47,416 bases of DNA from Deltaproteobacteria bacterium Ga0077550 (GTDB lineage: Bacteria > Myxococcota_A > Polyangia > Nannocystales > Nannocystaceae): positions 1-47,416 of the forward strand of contig LNFB01000209.1 of NCBI GenBank assembly GCA_001464385.1, read 5' to 3'. The position numbers and the translations under genes were made by a program. The notes beneath the pieces were generated by a model that worked only from the letters and a program-made list of their open reading frames with translations, ran no database searches and was not told the DNA's origin. Every line of letters begins with the position of its first letter. Position 1 is the first letter of the stretch. Below, piece by piece: positions 1 through 7,136 of the stretch.

Positions 1-76
1 CGCAGGATCCGTCGCGGGATCGGTGGTCGCCGGATCCGACGTCGCAGGATCCGACGTCGCAGGATCCGTCGTGCCT
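1..76. repeat. Tandem 15-bp repeat encoding a Thr-Asp-Pro-Ala stalk
   Basis: Units of GGATCCGACGTCGCA begin at 32 and 47, with degenerate copies on either side. On the minus strand they encode TDPATS-like repeats of the lipoprotein at 1-402. This is coding low complexity that can expand or contract by slippage without a frame change. Confidence 0.75.
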
Positions 77-402
77 GGCTGCGTCGTGGAGCCCGGCATC
101 ACGCAGACCCCGGCGCTGCACTCGAGCCCCGCGAGGCAGGCGCCGTCATTGCACGTGCATCCGTCGCTGCCCGGGGCGCAGTCCTCGGGGATGCACAGCT
201 CCACGGTGGCGTTGCACTCCAGACCGGCATCGCAGGTCGCGTTGCCGTAGCACGGACAACCGCTGCTCCCTTGCGAGCACCCACCGCCGGTCCCGCTGCC
301 GCTGCTGTCCTGCGACCCATCGGTACCGCTGCCCGCCGGCGACGTCGGGTCGAAGCAGCCGAGGAACGCCATCGCGAGGAGGCCGAGAAAGGGTGCGCGC
401 AT
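1..402 (-). CDS. Cys-rich secreted lipoprotein, C-terminus cut by window edge
   Basis: The frame is open from an ATG at 402 down to base 1, so 134 residues are visible and the gene continues outside. It starts with a lipoprotein signal (MRAPFLGLLAMAFLGC, lipobox Cys16). A Ser/Gly/Thr-rich spacer follows, then two Cys-rich repeats of the type C-x-C-(N/Y)-x-x-(A/T)-C-x-A-G-L-E-C, then a Thr-Asp-Pro-Ala-Thr/Ser repeat tail. Such short Cys modules on low-complexity stalks are common in surface proteins of large-genome myxobacteria; that is family knowledge and no function can be assigned. A TAnnnT hexamer lies 9 nt before the ATG, so the message may be leaderless. The catalytic or binding part, if any, lies beyond the window. 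Confidence 0.75.
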   Translation of the reverse strand, partial: MRAPFLGLLAMAFLGCFDPTSPAGSGTDGSQDSSGSGTGGGCSQGSSGCPCYGNATCDAGLECNATVELCIPEDCAPGSDGCTCNDGACLAGLECSAGVCVMPGSTTQPGTTDPATSDPATSDPATTDPATDPA

Positions 403-411
403 GGGGCGGCC

Positions 412-417
412 AGGGTA
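412..417 (-). promoter_or_regulatory. -10-like hexamer TACCCT of the Cys-rich lipoprotein
   Basis: On the minus strand TACCCT is followed by 9 nt and then the ATG at 402. This would put the transcription start at or next to the start codon. No clear -35 box or Shine-Dalgarno is visible. Confidence 0.4.
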
Positions 418-476
418 GCACGCCGCGCCCTCGGCCCGGTGTCGAGCGGCGCCGCCAGGGCAAGGCGCGGCGGTCG

Positions 477-1310
477 CTACCCCGACTCGGGGAACCGCGC
501 CGCGAGCTCCTCCATCAGCGCCGCACGTGCCGCGGCCAGCCTCGGCTCGCGCACCGCCTGCACCACGCGCTCGCGCACCGCGGGATCGTCGAGGTCGCCG
601 CGGCGGGCCGGCACCACCTCGTGCACGCGCCCGACGAACAGGCGCTCCGCCAGGGTGACCGGCTGCGGCAGTCGATCGCCGACGCGCAGGGCCGGGTCGA
701 ACAGCACGACGTGGAAGCCGGGGAACTCGTGGTCGTCGCGGGCCTGCAGCGGCGTCTTCAGCAGCTCGCCGAGTTCCTCGAGCTGCACCGCGCCGAGATC
801 CAGGGCGGCCATCGCACGCTCGGCGTCGACCCACCGCTCGAAGACCACGCCCTCGGCGCTGCGCTGCTCGGGCTCGACGAAGGCGTCGGGGTGCGCGTCG
901 AGCCACGCGCGCAACGCCGCGGTGTCGGCCGCGACCTCGGCATACGGCACCCGCCGCTCGAGCTCGGCGCTGAGGTACACGCCGGCGACCTCCTCGAGCA
1001 GGGCGTACTCGACCCGCGGATCGTCGCCGAGCCCCTGGCGGATCGCCTCCTGGGCGAGGACCTCCGCGTCGACGAGGGCGCCGAGCAGCGCGCCGTGGCC
1101 GTCGCCGCCCGCGAAGCGGAGCTGGGCGTACGCGCCGAGCTGGGCGCTGACCGCCGCGACGTCCTCGGGGCCGAACACCACGTCGCCGACGCGCGCGAGC
1201 TTGCCCTCGGGGATGCCTTCGTCCGTCGCACACGCCGCGAGCAGCAGGGCGAGCGGGCCCACGACGCCGGGCCGTCCGCGAGTCGGTCGCATGCCCGAAG
1301 GACGCACCAT
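477..1310 (-). CDS. PpiC/SurA-like peptidylprolyl isomerase lipoprotein
   Basis: 277 residues if started at the ATG at 1310; a second in-frame ATG at 1292 would remove six residues. I prefer 1310 because TATCGT lies 9 nt upstream, matching the pattern at neighbouring genes. A lipoprotein signal ends in LLLAAC. The mature part resembles SurA-type chaperones: 'ARVGDVVFGPEDVAAV' (cleft-forming N domain), a helical region with 'LVDAEVLAQEAIRQGLGDD', then a parvulin-like region with 'LPQPVTLAERLFVGRVHEVV' near the C-terminus. Members of this family fold or isomerise prolines in exported proteins in the periplasm. The gene is divergent from the M28 peptidase gene. The parvulin core is divergent, so catalytic activity is not certain. 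Confidence 0.65.
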   Translation of the reverse strand: MVRPSGMRPTRGRPGVVGPLALLLAACATDEGIPEGKLARVGDVVFGPEDVAAVSAQLGAYAQLRFAGGDGHGALLGALVDAEVLAQEAIRQGLGDDPRVEYALLEEVAGVYLSAELERRVPYAEVAADTAALRAWLDAHPDAFVEPEQRSAEGVVFERWVDAERAMAALDLGAVQLEELGELLKTPLQARDDHEFPGFHVVLFDPALRVGDRLPQPVTLAERLFVGRVHEVVPARRGDLDDPAVRERVVQAVREPRLAAARAALMEELAARFPESG

Positions 1311-1319
1311 GCCTCGGTC

Positions 1320-1325
1320 ACGATA
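1320..1325 (-). promoter_or_regulatory. -10-like hexamer TATCGT of the PpiC-like gene
   Basis: TATCGT on the minus strand is 9 nt from the ATG at 1310. It faces away from the hexamer of the M28 gene at 1361-1366, so the 64-base gap is a compact divergent promoter region. Confidence 0.4.
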
Positions 1326-1360
1326 GCACCGCGATCCCGCCCGTGGCACCGCGGCTTTGC

Positions 1361-1366
1361 TATGGT
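1361..1366 (+). promoter_or_regulatory. -10-like hexamer TATGGT of the M28 peptidase gene
   Basis: TATGGT is followed by 8 nt and the ATG at 1375. No Shine-Dalgarno is present in those 8 nt, which fits a leaderless or near-leaderless message. Confidence 0.4.
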
Positions 1367-1374
1367 CCGCCCCG

Positions 1375-2910
1375 ATGCACGCGCGCTCCCTGCTCCCGCT
1401 GCTGCTGCTCGCCGCCTGCCTGCGCTCCGGCGGTGGGACCCATGCGCCCGAGCCCGGCGCAGACACGGCAGCGAAGCGCGCCGCGCCGACGATCGACGGC
1501 GCGTGGATGCGCAGCTTCGTCGAGGCCTTCGCGGCCGACGACATGGGCGGACGCTTCACCCTGGATCCCGCGTCGATCGAGCGGGCCGCGGGCGTCGTCG
1601 CCGATCAATACGCCGCGATGGGCCTCGCGAAGGTCGGGGACGACTACCGCGTGCCGTTCGAGTTCGCCTACGGCAACACCGTCGAGCGGGCGCACCACGT
1701 GTGGGTCGAGGCCAAGGGGCCCGCACGCGCCCTGCCGCCCGAGCAGAGCGCGACGCTGTCGGCGGCGGAGGAGACCACGGTCGTCGCCGACGTGGTGTTC
1801 GCGGGGCCGCGCGCGACCGCCAAGCCGCCGGCCACCGTCCGCGATCGCATCGTGCTGGTCCGCGATCCGCTGGCCGCGGGTGCGGCCGCGCCGGCCGACA
1901 ACGCCGATCTCCGCGCGCTCGCAGAGCGCCTCGCCGCGCAGAAGGCCAAGGCGCTGGTGGTGATGGGCGATCGCGTGCCCGGTGCCGACACGTCGGCGTG
2001 GCCCCTGCCCGTCCTGGCCCTGCGCGCCCCGGCCGTCGAGTCGATCGCAGCCGCCGCGGGCACCGACCTCGCCAAGCTGTCGGCCGAGAAGAACACCGCC
2101 GCGCTGCCCGGCGTGCGCCTGTCCCTCGCCCCGCGCCGCACGGACAAGCTCGAGCGCGCCGTGAACGTGCTGGCGTGGATCCCCGGCACCGACGCGAAGT
2201 CCGAGATCGTGATCCTCGGCGCGCACTACGATCACATCGGGACCACCGAGCGCGGCCTCATGTGCCGCGGCCCCGAGGGCGACACGATCTGCAACGGCGC
2301 GGACGACAACGCCAGCGGCACGGGCATGGTGCTCGCGATGGCCAAGGCGATGCACGCCGCGGGCTATCGCCCCAGGCGTACGATCGTGTTCGCGCACTTC
2401 GCCGGCGAGGAGCTCGGCCTGCACGGCAGCAAGGCGCTGGCCAACCACCTGCCCGCCGCCGCGCCGTTCGCCGGCGGCAAGATCGTCGCGATGATCAACT
2501 TCGACATGGTCGGCCGTCTGGGCAAGGACGGCCTGTGGGTCGGGGCGGTGAGCACGTCGTCGGCGTGGATGCCGTTGCTCGCCGAGATCGGCACCGAGGG
2601 CGTGCCCACCGTGTTCGAGCGCAGCGTCACGGCGCGCTCGGATCACGCCGCCTTCTTCGAGCACGACATCCCGGTGCTGTTCTTCTTCACCGGCCTGCAC
2701 GGCGACTACCACCGCCCCGGGGACGAGTCCGCGGCCGTGAACTTCGACGGCATGACCAAGATCGGGACGATCGCGCTGAAGCTCGCCGCGGCGCTCGGCG
2801 ACGGCGCGGCGATCCCGTTCACGCAACCCAGTGAAGAGGAGGGCATCGTGACCCGCCTGCCGGGCAGCGACGCGAAGACGATCGAGAAGGCCCCGGCGCC
2901 CGCGCCCTGA
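1375..2910 (+). CDS. M28-family zinc aminopeptidase lipoprotein
   Basis: 511 residues. The ATG at 1375 gives a clean lipoprotein signal (MHARSLLPLLLLAAC); an in-frame ATG at 1357 would add an unlikely N-extension. A central region with 'RDRIVLVRDPLAAG' looks like a protease-associated insert. The M28 peptidase core follows with all expected zinc and catalytic positions: H284/D286 (GAHYDHIG), D310/D311 (ADDNASG), E345/E346 (GEELG), D377 (NFDMVGR) and H446 (DYHRPGD). M28 enzymes use two zinc ions to remove N-terminal residues from peptides. The lipobox suggests action at the outer membrane or periplasmic face. The gene ends 3 bases from the convergent BLUF gene. Confidence 0.92.
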   Translation: MHARSLLPLLLLAACLRSGGGTHAPEPGADTAAKRAAPTIDGAWMRSFVEAFAADDMGGRFTLDPASIERAAGVVADQYAAMGLAKVGDDYRVPFEFAYGNTVERAHHVWVEAKGPARALPPEQSATLSAAEETTVVADVVFAGPRATAKPPATVRDRIVLVRDPLAAGAAAPADNADLRALAERLAAQKAKALVVMGDRVPGADTSAWPLPVLALRAPAVESIAAAAGTDLAKLSAEKNTAALPGVRLSLAPRRTDKLERAVNVLAWIPGTDAKSEIVILGAHYDHIGTTERGLMCRGPEGDTICNGADDNASGTGMVLAMAKAMHAAGYRPRRTIVFAHFAGEELGLHGSKALANHLPAAAPFAGGKIVAMINFDMVGRLGKDGLWVGAVSTSSAWMPLLAEIGTEGVPTVFERSVTARSDHAAFFEHDIPVLFFFTGLHGDYHRPGDESAAVNFDGMTKIGTIALKLAAALGDGAAIPFTQPSEEEGIVTRLPGSDAKTIEKAPAPAP

Positions 2911-2913
2911 GCG

Positions 2914-3357
2914 TCACCCCGCGCGCCGACTCGCGACCCCGCGGGCGCCCGCCGTCCACACCAGATCCTCGATCTCGCGCAGGCGCTCGAGCTCGGGCAA
3001 CGCGCCCTGGGCCACCGCCTCGATGAGCTCACGGGCGGGCCGCATCTGCGCCCGCGCCCCTGCGTCGAGCTCCACGAGCCGCATCGACCACGCGCCGAAC
3101 AGCGGCACCGCCGCGAGCTCGCGGCGCAGGATGACGACGTCGCGGTGCCGAGGATCCCGCTCGATCCGGAGGAACAGATCCGACACCACGTCCGGCGGCC
3201 CCTCGAGCACCTGCATGAACACGCCGCCGAAGGCCAGCATCACCCCGGTGACACCGACGCGGACGTTGGAGCGCCGCGACGTCGCCACGATCGCGTCGAT
3301 CTCCGCCGCCGACAGGGCGTACGCGAAGCGGCTGGCGTACTTGATCCGGAGGATCAC
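2914..3357 (-). CDS. Stand-alone BLUF-domain blue-light sensor
   Basis: 147 residues from a GTG at 3357; another in-frame GTG at 3399 would add 14 residues. I prefer 3357 because BLUF proteins usually begin just before the first strand (here ILRIKYASRF). BLUF domains bind FAD and signal by rearranging a Tyr/Gln/flavin hydrogen-bond network. All the key residues are present: Tyr7 (KYAS), Asn31 (RSNVRVGVTG), Gln49 (FMQVLEG), the Trp90/Met92 pair (AWSM) and the RDPRHRDV motif. About 45 residues follow the BLUF fold, probably helices for dimer or partner contacts. No effector domain is fused and no obvious partner lies beside it, so output would be by protein-protein contact. Convergent with the M28 gene, with 3 bases between stops. 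Confidence 0.88.
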   Translation of the reverse strand: MILRIKYASRFAYALSAAEIDAIVATSRRSNVRVGVTGVMLAFGGVFMQVLEGPPDVVSDLFLRIERDPRHRDVVILRRELAAVPLFGAWSMRLVELDAGARAQMRPARELIEAVAQGALPELERLREIEDLVWTAGARGVASRRAG

Positions 3358-3513
3358 GCGCCGATCATCGACGCGCGCGCAGGCGAGCTTGAGCGGCACG
3401 ACGTGCGTTCGCGGGCGGAGTCGAGGGTCCGCGGCGCGCCCGCGCGGAGGGCCGGGTGCGGCCCGTCGACGACCATCACGCGGTCGTTGCCCGACGATCG
3501 AACGCCCCCCGCC

Positions 3514-5319
3514 TCACTTCCCCGCAGGCAGCGCCGCGCACAGCTCCACCAACGCGTCGACTGCCCGGCGCAGCCGCAGCTCCTCGCCGCCGCCCTCGAC
3601 CCGTACGACGATCCGATCCGGACCCGCCAGGCGCATGCGCCCCTTCGTCGACGTCGCGAGCTTCGCGGCGACCTCGGTCGGGAACGCGGTGTCGCTGCCG
3701 AGCCGCACGCTCAGTCGTTCGCCGCGCAGCTCGACCGCGGTCGCGTGCAGCCGGCGTCCGAGCGTGCGCGCGGCCATCACCGACTCGAGGCAGCGGGCCT
3801 CGGGTGGCGGCTCGCCGAAGCGGTCGCGGATCTCGTCCATGATCGCCGCGAGCGTGTCGCGGTCGCGGGCGACCGAGAGCCGCCGGTACAGATCGAGGCG
3901 CGCCCCGGTGTCCTCGACGTAGGCGTCGGGCAGGTACGCCGGGACGTCGAAGGCGATCTCGGGGTCGCTCTCGCGGAGGATCGGCTGGCCGCGCAGCTCG
4001 GCGACGGCCTCGGTGAGGATCCGCGAGTACGCGTCGAAGCCGATGGCCTGGATCTGGCCGCTCTGCCGCGCGCCGAGCAGGTCGCCCGCCCCGCGGATCT
4101 CGAGGTCGTGGCTCGCGACCGAGAACCCCGAGCCGAGCTCGGCGTAGCGGGCGATCGCCTCGAGCCTGCGCCGCGCGTCGGGCTGCAGCTTCTCCATCGA
4201 CTCGACCAAGAGGTAGCAGAAGGCGCGGTTGCGGCTGCGTCCGACCCGACCCCGCAGCTGGTAGAGCTGGCCGAGGCCGAAGTGGTCGGCGTCGGCGATG
4301 AACATCGTGTTGGCCCGCGAGATGTCGAGGCCGCTCTCGATGATCGTCGTCGAGACCAGCACGTCGATCTCGTGCTCCACCAGCGCGAGCATGGTCTTCT
4401 CGAGCATCTCGGCCGGCATCTGGCCGTGGGCCACGCGGATGCGCGCGCCGGGCACCAGCTTGCGCAGGCGCGTCGCGTGCTCCTCGATGCCGAGGATCCG
4501 CGGCACCACGTAGAACACCTGGCCGCCGCGCGCGAGTTCCTTGGCCACGCCGTCGCGCAGCACCGTGTCCGACGGCCGCGACACGAACGTGCGCACGGCG
4601 AGCCGGTCGCCCGGCGGCGTCATCACCAGGCTGATCTCGCGGATCCCGAGCAGCGCCATGTGCAGCGTGCGGGGGATCGGCGTCGCGCTCATGGCCAGGA
4701 CGTCGACCTCGGTCTTGAGCTTCTTGAAGCGCTCCTTCTGGGCCACGCCGAAGCGCTGCTCCTCGTCGATCACGACGAGCCCGAGGTCGCGGAAGCGGAC
4801 GTCGGTCGACAGCAGCCGGTGCGTGCCGACCAGCACGTCGACCGTGCCGGCCTTCGCCCCGGCGATCGCCGCGGCGCGATCCTTGGCGTCGGTGAAGCGG
4901 CTCAGCACGCCGACCTTGAGGCCGAACGGCTCGAAGCGCTCGCGGAAGGTCAGGTAGTGCTGCTGCACCAGCACGGTGGTCGGCGCGAGCACGGCGACCT
5001 GCTTGCCGGCCGCCGCGACCCGGAACGCGGCCCGCAGCGCGACCTCCGTCTTGCCGAAGCCGACGTCGCCGCAGATGAGCCGATCCATCGGCTGGCGCTT
5101 GCCGAGGTCGCGCTGCACCGCCGCGATCGCCTCCTCTTGATCCGGCGTCTCCTCGAAGGGGAACGTGGCCTCGAACTCGCGGTACGGCTCGCCGACCTCC
5201 GGGTGCGCGTGGCCGCCCAGGGCCTCGCGCTGCGCGTAGATCTGCAGCAGCTCCTCGGCGATCTGGCGGACCTCGGCCTGGACCTTGGCGGTCTTGGTCG
5301 CGAACGACAGGCCGCCCAT
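3514..5319 (-). CDS. mfd: Mfd C-terminal part: DNA translocase and TRCF domains
   Basis: 601 residues in a frame different from the N-terminal part of mfd. In order it shows a linker helix region, Walker A (GDVGFGKTEVA), motif II DEEQRFG, motif III SATPIPRTLHMAL, and the second RecA lobe with the TIIESGLDISRANT, QLYQLRGRVGRSRNRA and GDLLGARQSGQI motifs. The C-terminal TRCF domain (EPPPEARCLESV) follows. This half pulls DNA through and displaces stalled RNA polymerase. The ATG at 5319 (MGGLSFATKT) is merely the first start in this frame: the homologous sequence continues upstream to about 5364 (AASAEAKPPKLDK), and no Shine-Dalgarno precedes it. It is therefore probably the downstream piece of a broken gene, although it could produce a free translocase if initiated internally. 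Confidence 0.85.
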   Translation of the reverse strand: MGGLSFATKTAKVQAEVRQIAEELLQIYAQREALGGHAHPEVGEPYREFEATFPFEETPDQEEAIAAVQRDLGKRQPMDRLICGDVGFGKTEVALRAAFRVAAAGKQVAVLAPTTVLVQQHYLTFRERFEPFGLKVGVLSRFTDAKDRAAAIAGAKAGTVDVLVGTHRLLSTDVRFRDLGLVVIDEEQRFGVAQKERFKKLKTEVDVLAMSATPIPRTLHMALLGIREISLVMTPPGDRLAVRTFVSRPSDTVLRDGVAKELARGGQVFYVVPRILGIEEHATRLRKLVPGARIRVAHGQMPAEMLEKTMLALVEHEIDVLVSTTIIESGLDISRANTMFIADADHFGLGQLYQLRGRVGRSRNRAFCYLLVESMEKLQPDARRRLEAIARYAELGSGFSVASHDLEIRGAGDLLGARQSGQIQAIGFDAYSRILTEAVAELRGQPILRESDPEIAFDVPAYLPDAYVEDTGARLDLYRRLSVARDRDTLAAIMDEIRDRFGEPPPEARCLESVMAARTLGRRLHATAVELRGERLSVRLGSDTAFPTEVAAKLATSTKGRMRLAGPDRIVVRVEGGGEELRLRRAVDALVELCAALPAGK

Positions 5320-7019
5320 CTTGTCGAGCTTGGGCGGCTTGGCCTCGGCCGAGGCCGCACCACCGGCAGGTACAGCCGATCGTTGCCTGCGTACTCGACG
5401 ACGACGAAGTCGCCGAGCGCACCGCCGAGCTCGAGCTTCGTGAGCCCCGCGTAGCGGCCGACGCCGTGGGTGACGTGGACCACGTAGTCGCCCTGCGCGA
5501 GCTGACCGAGACCCGACAGCCCCGTGCGCCGCCGCTTGGGCTTGGCGCGGTGGGCCATCGGCCCGAAGATGTCGGCCTCGGCGACGAGCAGCAGGCGCTC
5601 GGCGTCACTGGCGTGGCCCGCGGACAGTTCACCGGCGACCACCACCACGCGCGTCGGACCCTCGGCGGGCGCGACGAGCAACCGCGGCACCTCGTCGACG
5701 CCGAGCGGCGGGTCGACGGCCACGCCGTGATCGCGCAGCAACGCGACCATGCGCTCGGCGTGCACGAGGTTCGGCGACGCGACCACGACCGACCACGACG
5801 CGTCACGCAGCGCCGCGACGCGCGTGACGAGCGGCGCGAGCAGCTCGCCGTGCTTGCGGCCCCGCGCCGCGGTGAGCTCGGCGGCGAGGCGGTCGTCCCG
5901 CGAGGACTCGAACGCGATCACGGCCCGCCGCGCGTCGGCGTCGGGATCGTCGACGCGCTCGATCCAGGCCCAGGCATCGTCCGACCACGCGCCGAACACC
6001 TCGGCCGACGCCGCGAGCTGGTCCGGCGCGCACACCAGGCGCTTGTCGGCCAGGGCGCGGGCGTGCTCGCCGAGGATCTCTTCCTCGAGGCGCGCCGCCT
6101 CGCCGCGCGACGCCGCGGTGTCGTCGACGACCACCCGCGTGCCCGCGGGCAGGTACGCCCACGCGGGATCCATCCCGTCGTGCAAGAGCGGCGCGATCGC
6201 GTCGACGCCGAAGAAATCCTGGCCCGACTCGAGCGCCTCGATCACCTGGCGCGCGCGGCTGCTCGGGGTCGAGGTCGCGTCGGCCAGCGCGAGCACGCGG
6301 ACGCGCAGGGGCTCGGCCGTGGTGACCACGGTGTCGCGCACCGGGACCACGCGCAGCGCGTCGAGCTCGCGCTCGGTCCGCTGCGAGCTCGGATCGAAGG
6401 TCCGCATCCGCTCGATCTCGTCGCCGAACCACTCGATGCGCACCGGCTGGTGGGTGCTCGGGGAGAACACGTCGAGCACGCCGCCGCGCACCGCGAAGCC
6501 GCCGGGATCCTCGACCACGTCGACGCGCGCATACCCGGCGCGCACGAGGCCCTGCAGCGCCTCGGCGTGGCCGACGTCCTCGCCGCGGCGCCACGTCATC
6601 GCCCGCGCGACGAAGCCCGCGCGCGGCAGGGTGCGCCGCGTCCACGCGCGCACGCTGCCGACGATCACCCGCGGCGGACGATCGCTGACCAACGCGGCGA
6701 ACACCGCGAAGCGCGTCGCAGCGAGGTGCGCATCGACGGCGAGATCCCCGAGCGGCGACGTGTCGAGCTCGGGCAGGACGACGATCGGCGCGTCGGCGTC
6801 CGCCGGCGCGCGCAGGCCGAGGAAAAACGCGACGTCGGTCGCGAGCCGTTGCGCCGCGGCGTCGTCGACCGTGACCACCGCGAGCGGGCCCGACGCCGCC
6901 GCCATCGCGATCCATCGGGCCCGCAGCGACGCGTCGGCGCCGATGACCCGCACGGGTGCGCCGCGGACGGCCGCGTCGCGGGTCGGCCCCAGGGCCGCGA
7001 AGGGCGAGAATCGCTCCAT
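4950..7019 (-). CDS. mfd: Mfd N-terminal part: UvrB-like and RNA polymerase-binding domains, frame-disrupted
   Basis: Starts at the ATG at 7019 (MERFSPFAALG). It is clear Mfd for about 553 residues: UvrB-homology domains with TPLGD-type and 'GGVLDVFSPSTHQPVRIEWFGDEIE' sequence (positions about 195-225), a middle domain, then the RNA polymerase-interaction domain (VTHGVGRYAGLTKLELGG, GNDRLYLPV). After LYLPV (codon at 5361-5363) the frame departs into Arg/Pro/Ser-rich non-homologous sequence and stops at 4950, overlapping the translocase part. Relative to other Mfd proteins roughly 8-12 residues just after LYLPV are also absent. A TACCCT hexamer at 7051-7056 (minus) could be the promoter. In E. 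coli this protein recognises stalled RNA polymerase and recruits UvrA. Confidence 0.85.
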   Translation of the reverse strand: MERFSPFAALGPTRDAAVRGAPVRVIGADASLRARWIAMAAASGPLAVVTVDDAAAQRLATDVAFFLGLRAPADADAPIVVLPELDTSPLGDLAVDAHLAATRFAVFAALVSDRPPRVIVGSVRAWTRRTLPRAGFVARAMTWRRGEDVGHAEALQGLVRAGYARVDVVEDPGGFAVRGGVLDVFSPSTHQPVRIEWFGDEIERMRTFDPSSQRTERELDALRVVPVRDTVVTTAEPLRVRVLALADATSTPSSRARQVIEALESGQDFFGVDAIAPLLHDGMDPAWAYLPAGTRVVVDDTAASRGEAARLEEEILGEHARALADKRLVCAPDQLAASAEVFGAWSDDAWAWIERVDDPDADARRAVIAFESSRDDRLAAELTAARGRKHGELLAPLVTRVAALRDASWSVVVASPNLVHAERMVALLRDHGVAVDPPLGVDEVPRLLVAPAEGPTRVVVVAGELSAGHASDAERLLLVAEADIFGPMAHRAKPKRRRTGLSGLGQLAQGDYVVHVTHGVGRYAGLTKLELGGALGDFVVVEYAGNDRLYLPVVRPRPRPSRPSSTRWAACRSRPRPPRSRPRSARSPRSCCRSTRSARPWAATRTRRSASRTASSRPRSPSRRRRIKRRRSRRCSATSASASRWIGSSAATSASARRRSRCGPRSGSRRPASRSPCSRRPPCWCSSTT
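5354..5366 (-). other. Frame junction inside mfd
   Basis: On the minus strand the N-terminal frame reads ...LYL-P-V and the C-terminal frame reads G-G-A-A-S-A-E-A-K. They meet within CCGGTGGTGCGGCC. The frame offset requires loss of 3n+1 bases relative to an intact gene, and the missing residues suggest a deletion of about 25-37 bases. No X-XXY-YYZ slippery heptamer is present. Confidence 0.75.
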
Positions 7020-7124
7020 CTCAGTCGGTCGGCATCCAGTCGGCGGCAGGAGGGTACTTGGGCAGGGCCATCGGCGCGACGCGAAACCACCCCGGGGCGG
7101 CGGTCACCGTGGGGGGCCGTCTGC

Positions 7125-7130
7125 TACGCT
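7125..7130 (+). promoter_or_regulatory. -10-like hexamer TACGCT before the HExxH lipoprotein operon
   Basis: TACGCT is 6 nt from the GTG at 7137, so transcription would start at the codon itself. It would be the main promoter visible for the operon running to 17372. Confidence 0.4.
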
Positions 7131-7136
7131 TGCCAG

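Noticed and set aside
1..76. Regular GGATCC-bearing repeats as a CRISPR array
   Set aside because: The units are 15 bp and contiguous, without spacers, and lie in a coding frame as a TDPAT stalk.
1344..1360. TGGCAC...TTTGC resembling a sigma-54 promoter before the M28 gene
   Set aside because: The GG and GC elements are 12 bases apart instead of the required 10.
5350..5366. Programmed -1 frameshift as an explanation for split mfd
   Set aside because: There is no slippery heptamer, and about 8-12 conserved residues are missing as well, which slippage would not explain.
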